NCBI GenBank assembly: GCA_017934745.1
Contig: JAGBIY010000045.1
Location: forward strand, 1-64,000
DNA: 64,000 nucleotides
Source: Treponema sp.
Lineage (GTDB): Bacteria > Spirochaetota > Spirochaetia > Treponematales > Treponemataceae
Reading direction: 5' to 3'
Shown here piece by piece: positions 61,248 through 64,000 of this stretch. The notes beneath the pieces were generated by a model that did no database searches, was not told where the DNA came from, and worked only from the letters and a program-made list of their open reading frames with translations. The first letter of the stretch is position 1. Every line of letters begins with the position of its first letter. A program made the translations under genes and the position numbers.

Positions 61248-61572
61248 CGGCTTCCAGTGCCGCCTTGTATTCGGCTACGACCTTCTTGCTCAGAAAATCG
61301 ATGTCGCCGTTCGCTTTGCCCCTGAGTACGTCCTCCAGTTTCTGTCCGGCTTCGGCGAGCTTTTCCGTGCCGATTTGCCTGCCGGCACCTTTCACCGCAT
61401 GGACGTAGCTCGCCGCTTCTGCGTTCTTCTTTTCAGCCACAAGTTTTTTCAACTCTTCCGGTTCGAATTTTGTGTCCGAAACGAATGTCTCCATCAATAT
61501 TCGGTAAAGCTCCATGTCGTTGTCGACGAGGTCGAGTCCCTTCTTTGAGTTTAGAATCTGCGCTTCTTCCAT
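61225..61572 (-). CDS. Stand-alone HPt phosphotransfer protein
   Basis: This 115-residue four-helix protein is a histidine phosphotransfer domain with the phosphoacceptor His 58 in SYVHAVKGAGRQIG. The first helices contain LVDNDMELYRILMETF, as in many HPt domains. It should relay phosphate between a hybrid histidine kinase and a response regulator, neither of which is in this window. GGAG lies six bases before the ATG. It sits 22 bases downstream of the fumarase gene on the same strand and may be cotranscribed. Confidence 0.85.
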   Translation of the reverse strand: MEEAQILNSKKGLDLVDNDMELYRILMETFVSDTKFEPEELKKLVAEKKNAEAASYVHAVKGAGRQIGTEKLAEAGQKLEDVLRGKANGDIDFLSKKVVAEYKAALEAVKSFLSE

Positions 61573-61594
61573 TTTCCGCTCCGTTTGCGTTTGA

Positions 61595-63205
61595 TTAGTG
61601 CTTGTTTTTTATATTCTCGTAGAAATCATCTCCACTGTCGTCCGTCACGACGAAGCAAGGCAAATCCCTTACCTCCACGAGTCTCACGGCTTCCATTCCA
61701 AGTTCCTCGTAGTCGATGATTTCCTGCGACAATATGTATTTTGAAGCAATCAGTGCCGCTATTCCTCCCGGTGTTCCGAGATAGAATCCCCCGAATTCCT
61801 TGCAGGCGTCCGTCCACTGCCTGCTCCTGTTTCCCTTTGCGAGCGTGACGAGGGCGGCTCCATTCTTCATGAGTAGTTCCGCGTACACGTCCATCCGTCC
61901 AGCCGTCGTGGGACCGAAGCTTCCTATGACGCATCCGTCAGGTGTTCGGGCAGGGCCTGCGTAGCAGATTGGGTACTTCGTCGTGTATTCGGGGAGTTTT
62001 CCCGTTTCGTCCAGCTGCTTCTTCCATCTGGCGTGGGCCGCGTCCCTTGAAACAAGAATCTTTCCCGAAAGCAAAAGTCTGTCTCCCGGTTTCGCCCCCT
62101 TGAGCTGTTCGAGGACTGACTGCATTCCCTTTGACGTGTCGATTTTCCTCTCGCTTCCATCGCTCTCTGGGGTGCTTTCCGCGAATTTCACGGCATCGCT
62201 GAATCCTTCTATTGAACTTGGATTTTCCACGGTCTTTTCAAGGTAGAAGCCTTCGTCGGTGACGAACGCCTTGAGGTTCCTGTGCGCCGAGCACGACACT
62301 CCGAACGAAATCGGACAGCTCGCTCCGTGGCGGGGAAGCCTTACCACGACTGCGTTCAATGCGAACGCGCTTCCGCCAAACTGCGCTCCGTATCCGCTCT
62401 TTGCCGCAATCTCCATCGCCTTCTCCTCAAGCTCCCTGTCCCGGAATGCGTTCGGGTTCGGCTCGTATGTGAGGTCGTCGTAGGCTCCCATCGTGGCGAG
62501 CTTGAGCGTGAGAAGGTTCTGCTCCGGGCTTAGTCCGCCTGCGACGATTCCGATTGTGTACGGCGGGCAGGCTGATGTCCCGAAGTGCGATATCTGCTCT
62601 TCCATGAGGGCGGTGAATTTCTCTTTCGTGAGGAATGCCTTTGTGCCCTGTATGAAACTCGTCTTGTTCGATGAGCCGCCGCCTTTCGCGCAGAAAATCA
62701 TGCCCATCGATTTTTCAGGCAGGCTTTTTATGAACGGCGGAGTGGGGGCGAGCGCCGCGCCGGCCGTGAAGAGTGAGATTTGAGCCGGCATGTTGTTCTT
62801 CGGGTCGAATTCGTCGTAGAAATTTTTCGGAACGCTCGTGGAGAATCGGAGCTTGCGTTCGTCGTATGTTTTTCTCGCGCCTTCCGAAAGGGACTCGCAT
62901 TCGCCTTTTTGCGAGATGAATCCGCTTTTTTTCCAGCCGAATATGTTCGCGATTCCCGTGTCCTGGCAGAGCGGGAATTTGCCTTCCGACGCGGTCTGGG
63001 CGTTTTTCAGTATGCACGCGCAAACGTACCTGTCGTTGTCGCTCTCGTCTTTTGAAAGGGCGGCTTTTATGACCGACTCTATGTGCTCTTTCGTGAATGT
63101 GAACGAAAGCCTGGAGAATGCTCTCTCCGCTGTCTTTTCGAGGATGTCCTCTCCGTTTTCAATTGGGAAGAAATCGAAGTTGCTTTGAATGTCTGACTGT
63201 TTCAT
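61595..63205 (-). CDS. fumA: Class I iron-sulphur fumarate hydratase
   Basis: This 536-residue enzyme hydrates fumarate to malate. The alpha and beta regions are fused, as in FumA/FumB. Cluster cysteines appear in FPLCQDTGIANIFG, SACPPYTIGIVAGG and GVSCSAHRNLKAF. The beta part has CYAGPARTPDGCVIGSFGPTTAGRMDVYAE and GNRSRQWTDACKEFGGFYLGTPGGIAAL. The frame opens at 63268, but homology and the -10 spacing place the start at 63205. Class I tartrate dehydratase is the main alternative and is less likely with a fused chain. Confidence 0.9.
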   Translation of the reverse strand: MKQSDIQSNFDFFPIENGEDILEKTAERAFSRLSFTFTKEHIESVIKAALSKDESDNDRYVCACILKNAQTASEGKFPLCQDTGIANIFGWKKSGFISQKGECESLSEGARKTYDERKLRFSTSVPKNFYDEFDPKNNMPAQISLFTAGAALAPTPPFIKSLPEKSMGMIFCAKGGGSSNKTSFIQGTKAFLTKEKFTALMEEQISHFGTSACPPYTIGIVAGGLSPEQNLLTLKLATMGAYDDLTYEPNPNAFRDRELEEKAMEIAAKSGYGAQFGGSAFALNAVVVRLPRHGASCPISFGVSCSAHRNLKAFVTDEGFYLEKTVENPSSIEGFSDAVKFAESTPESDGSERKIDTSKGMQSVLEQLKGAKPGDRLLLSGKILVSRDAAHARWKKQLDETGKLPEYTTKYPICYAGPARTPDGCVIGSFGPTTAGRMDVYAELLMKNGAALVTLAKGNRSRQWTDACKEFGGFYLGTPGGIAALIASKYILSQEIIDYEELGMEAVRLVEVRDLPCFVVTDDSGDDFYENIKNKH

Positions 63206-63211
63206 TCTTAG

Positions 63212-63240
63212 ATTATCGATTTTTAACCCGTGTTTTTCAA
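63212..63240 (-). promoter_or_regulatory. Promoter of the fumarase gene
   Basis: On the minus strand TTGAAA (63240-63235), a 17-base spacer and GATAAT (63217-63212) end six bases before the ATG. No ribosome site is present, so a leaderless mRNA is predicted. Confidence 0.6.
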
Positions 63241-63295
63241 TAAACACGCCCTGCGTTCTCTCTTCCATTATTGGCGGAAAAATCCAAAATTTCTC

Positions 63296-63324
63296 TTGAC
63301 AAAAATCAATTTGTCGATTATCCT
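63296..63324 (+). promoter_or_regulatory. Promoter of the tRNA-Val/tRNA-Pro operon
   Basis: TTGACA (63296-63301), a 17-base spacer and TATCCT (63319-63324) lie 14 bases before the tRNA-Val 5' end. This leaves a short leader for RNase P to remove. Confidence 0.75.
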
Positions 63325-63338
63325 ATTGTACATTCGTT

Positions 63339-63414
63339 GGGCAGTTAGCTCAGTTGGTAGAGCCCCTGGTTTACACCCAGGTTGTCGGGAGTTCGAGTCT
63401 CTCACTGCCCACCA
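63339..63414 (+). tRNA. tRNA-Val (anticodon TAC)
   Basis: The full cloverleaf is present: acceptor GGGCAGT/ACTGCCC, D arm GCTC..GAGC, anticodon stem CCTGG/CCAGG with loop TTTACAC, variable TTGTC, and T arm GGGAG-TTCGAGT-CTCTC. The discriminator A and CCA are encoded. The gene ends at the base just before tRNA-Pro. Confidence 0.97.
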
Positions 63415-63487
63415 CGGGATGTAGCGCAGCTGGTAGCGCGCTTGGTTTGGGACCAAGATGTCGCAGGTTCGATCCCTGTCATCCCGA
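63415..63487 (+). tRNA. tRNA-Pro (anticodon TGG)
   Basis: Acceptor CGGGATG pairs with CATCCCG. The anticodon stem CTTGG/CCAAG has loop TTTGGGA, and the T arm is GCAGG-TTCGATC-CCTGT. The 3' sequence after discriminator A is TACC, so CCA is not encoded and must be added by the CCA enzyme. There is no spacer from tRNA-Val. Confidence 0.97.
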
Positions 63488-63488
63488 T

Positions 63489-63518
63489 ACCGTCAGATTC
63501 GTCTGGCGGTTTTTTTTC
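63489..63518 (+). terminator. Terminator of the tRNA operon
   Basis: ACCGTCAGA (63489-63497) pairs with TCTGGCGGT (63502-63510) around a TTCG tetraloop, followed by a run of seven further T. It begins two bases after the tRNA-Pro discriminator base. Confidence 0.9.
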
Positions 63519-63622
63519 GCTTTTTCATTCGCGCTGCGTTTTTGGCTGTCCGCATTCGCATTCAAGTTTTCATCGATTTTACATGTTTATGAACGCTTTT
63601 CTTTTTGGTAGAATCAAATTCT

Positions 63623-64000
63623 ATGGATACTAGAAAATTGTCTAAAATCGCGTTTGCATGCTTCTGCCTGTCATTCGTGTTTTCGCTGACGTCCCTCTCT
63701 TTTCATTCGGACGTCTCGTTTTTCGCTTTTCCGCTGGCTGCGGCCTTCTCATTGATTCTGGCGCATTTCGCTTTGAAAAGACTTTTCAGGCTTGGTGGCG
63801 TCTCCGTTCCCGACGAGGATGCCGGGCGGGCTGTGCACGTGCCTGTGGTGAGGGTGCTCCTCCAGTACCTTCCGTATGTGCTCTTGATTTCGTTCGTCCT
63901 GAGAAGGGCGGGGGAGAGCGGCACGCCGTTCGCCCTCGATGTTGTGCAGGTCGTCCTTTGGCTTTTGGTGTCGGTGCTTGCGATAGTGGTCCTTCACTTC
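63623..64000 (+). CDS. Integral membrane protein, 3' truncated by window
   Basis: The first 126 codons of an open frame run off the right edge. The product has several hydrophobic segments (about 8-28, 34-48, 76-92 and 105-125), separated by a loop containing FRLGGVSVPDEDAGR. I do not recognise the family. Codon use matches neighbours. TAGAAT preceded by TGG (an extended -10) ends eight bases before the ATG, with no ribosome site. Confidence 0.6.
   Translation, partial: MDTRKLSKIAFACFCLSFVFSLTSLSFHSDVSFFAFPLAAAFSLILAHFALKRLFRLGGVSVPDEDAGRAVHVPVVRVLLQYLPYVLLISFVLRRAGESGTPFALDVVQVVLWLLVSVLAIVVLHF

Noticed and set aside
1..64000. CRISPR array, restriction system or toxin-antitoxin module
   Set aside because: No spaced direct repeats, Cas motifs, methylase-nuclease pair or convincing small toxin-antitoxin pair was seen. 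The only nuclease-like candidate (34220-34966) stands alone.

Overview
The window looks like a chromosomal segment of a spirochaete of the genus Treponema, probably a gut or rumen lineage with moderate GC content. The evidence is two FlaA flagellar sheath proteins, a divergent FliG paralogue, a bactofilin, many lipoproteins with relaxed lipoboxes, and a short division cluster in the order rsmH-ftsL-murF-ftsW-ftsQ-ftsA-ftsZ followed by xer-dprA-topA, as remembered from T. pallidum. The genus is an inference. I see no rRNA, CRISPR array, transposase, prophage or plasmid gene; almost everything reads as core genome.

Layout. 1-5 kb: an inverted repeat at the left edge, ruvC and yebC, then a two-gene pair of uncharacterised membrane proteins (TIGR03545/TIGR03546-like), and a divergent bactofilin. 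5-11.6 kb: a same-strand run with a secreted TPR protein, mtaB, an MlaE/MlaF/MlaD-type lipid transporter and two lipoproteins. 11.6-16.4 kb: an SDR oxidoreductase, a GH3 lipoprotein, an RsmB-family rRNA methyltransferase, arfB and a GAF/HD-GYP protein. 16.4-19.4 kb (minus strand): infC-rpmI-rplT, then a ZapB-like coiled-coil protein, zapA and a DUF188 gene. 19.5-22.3 kb: an orphan acetolactate synthase large subunit and class II aldolase, convergent. 22.5-30 kb: flaA-flaA, a fliG paralogue, an M16C metalloprotease and two unknown genes. 30-35 kb: clpB, a nitrilase-family amidohydrolase, a secreted protein and a possible PD-(D/E)XK nuclease. 35-51 kb: the division cluster, then xerD, a TPR lipoprotein, dprA, topA, xerC, hslV and hslU. 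51-55 kb: an FHA protein, a calcineurin-like phosphoesterase and a transmembrane Ser/Thr kinase, which look like reader, eraser and writer of protein phosphorylation. 55-64 kb: lon, an RlmI-like methyltransferase, miaA, a small unknown protein, tatD, a stand-alone HPt protein, class I fumarase, tRNA-Val and tRNA-Pro, and the start of a membrane protein.

The most unusual signal is in gene starts. Operon-internal genes have good Shine-Dalgarno sequences. About ten genes that begin transcription units have none, and instead have a recognisable -10 hexamer ending 6-9 bases before the ATG. At several of these a -35-like hexamer lies 17 bases further upstream. This predicts leaderless mRNAs for fliG1, lon, fumarase, the FHA gene and others. 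One palindromic -10 (AGTATACT) appears to serve two divergent leaderless genes. By contrast flaA has a perfect consensus promoter, a structured leader and a strong Shine-Dalgarno sequence.
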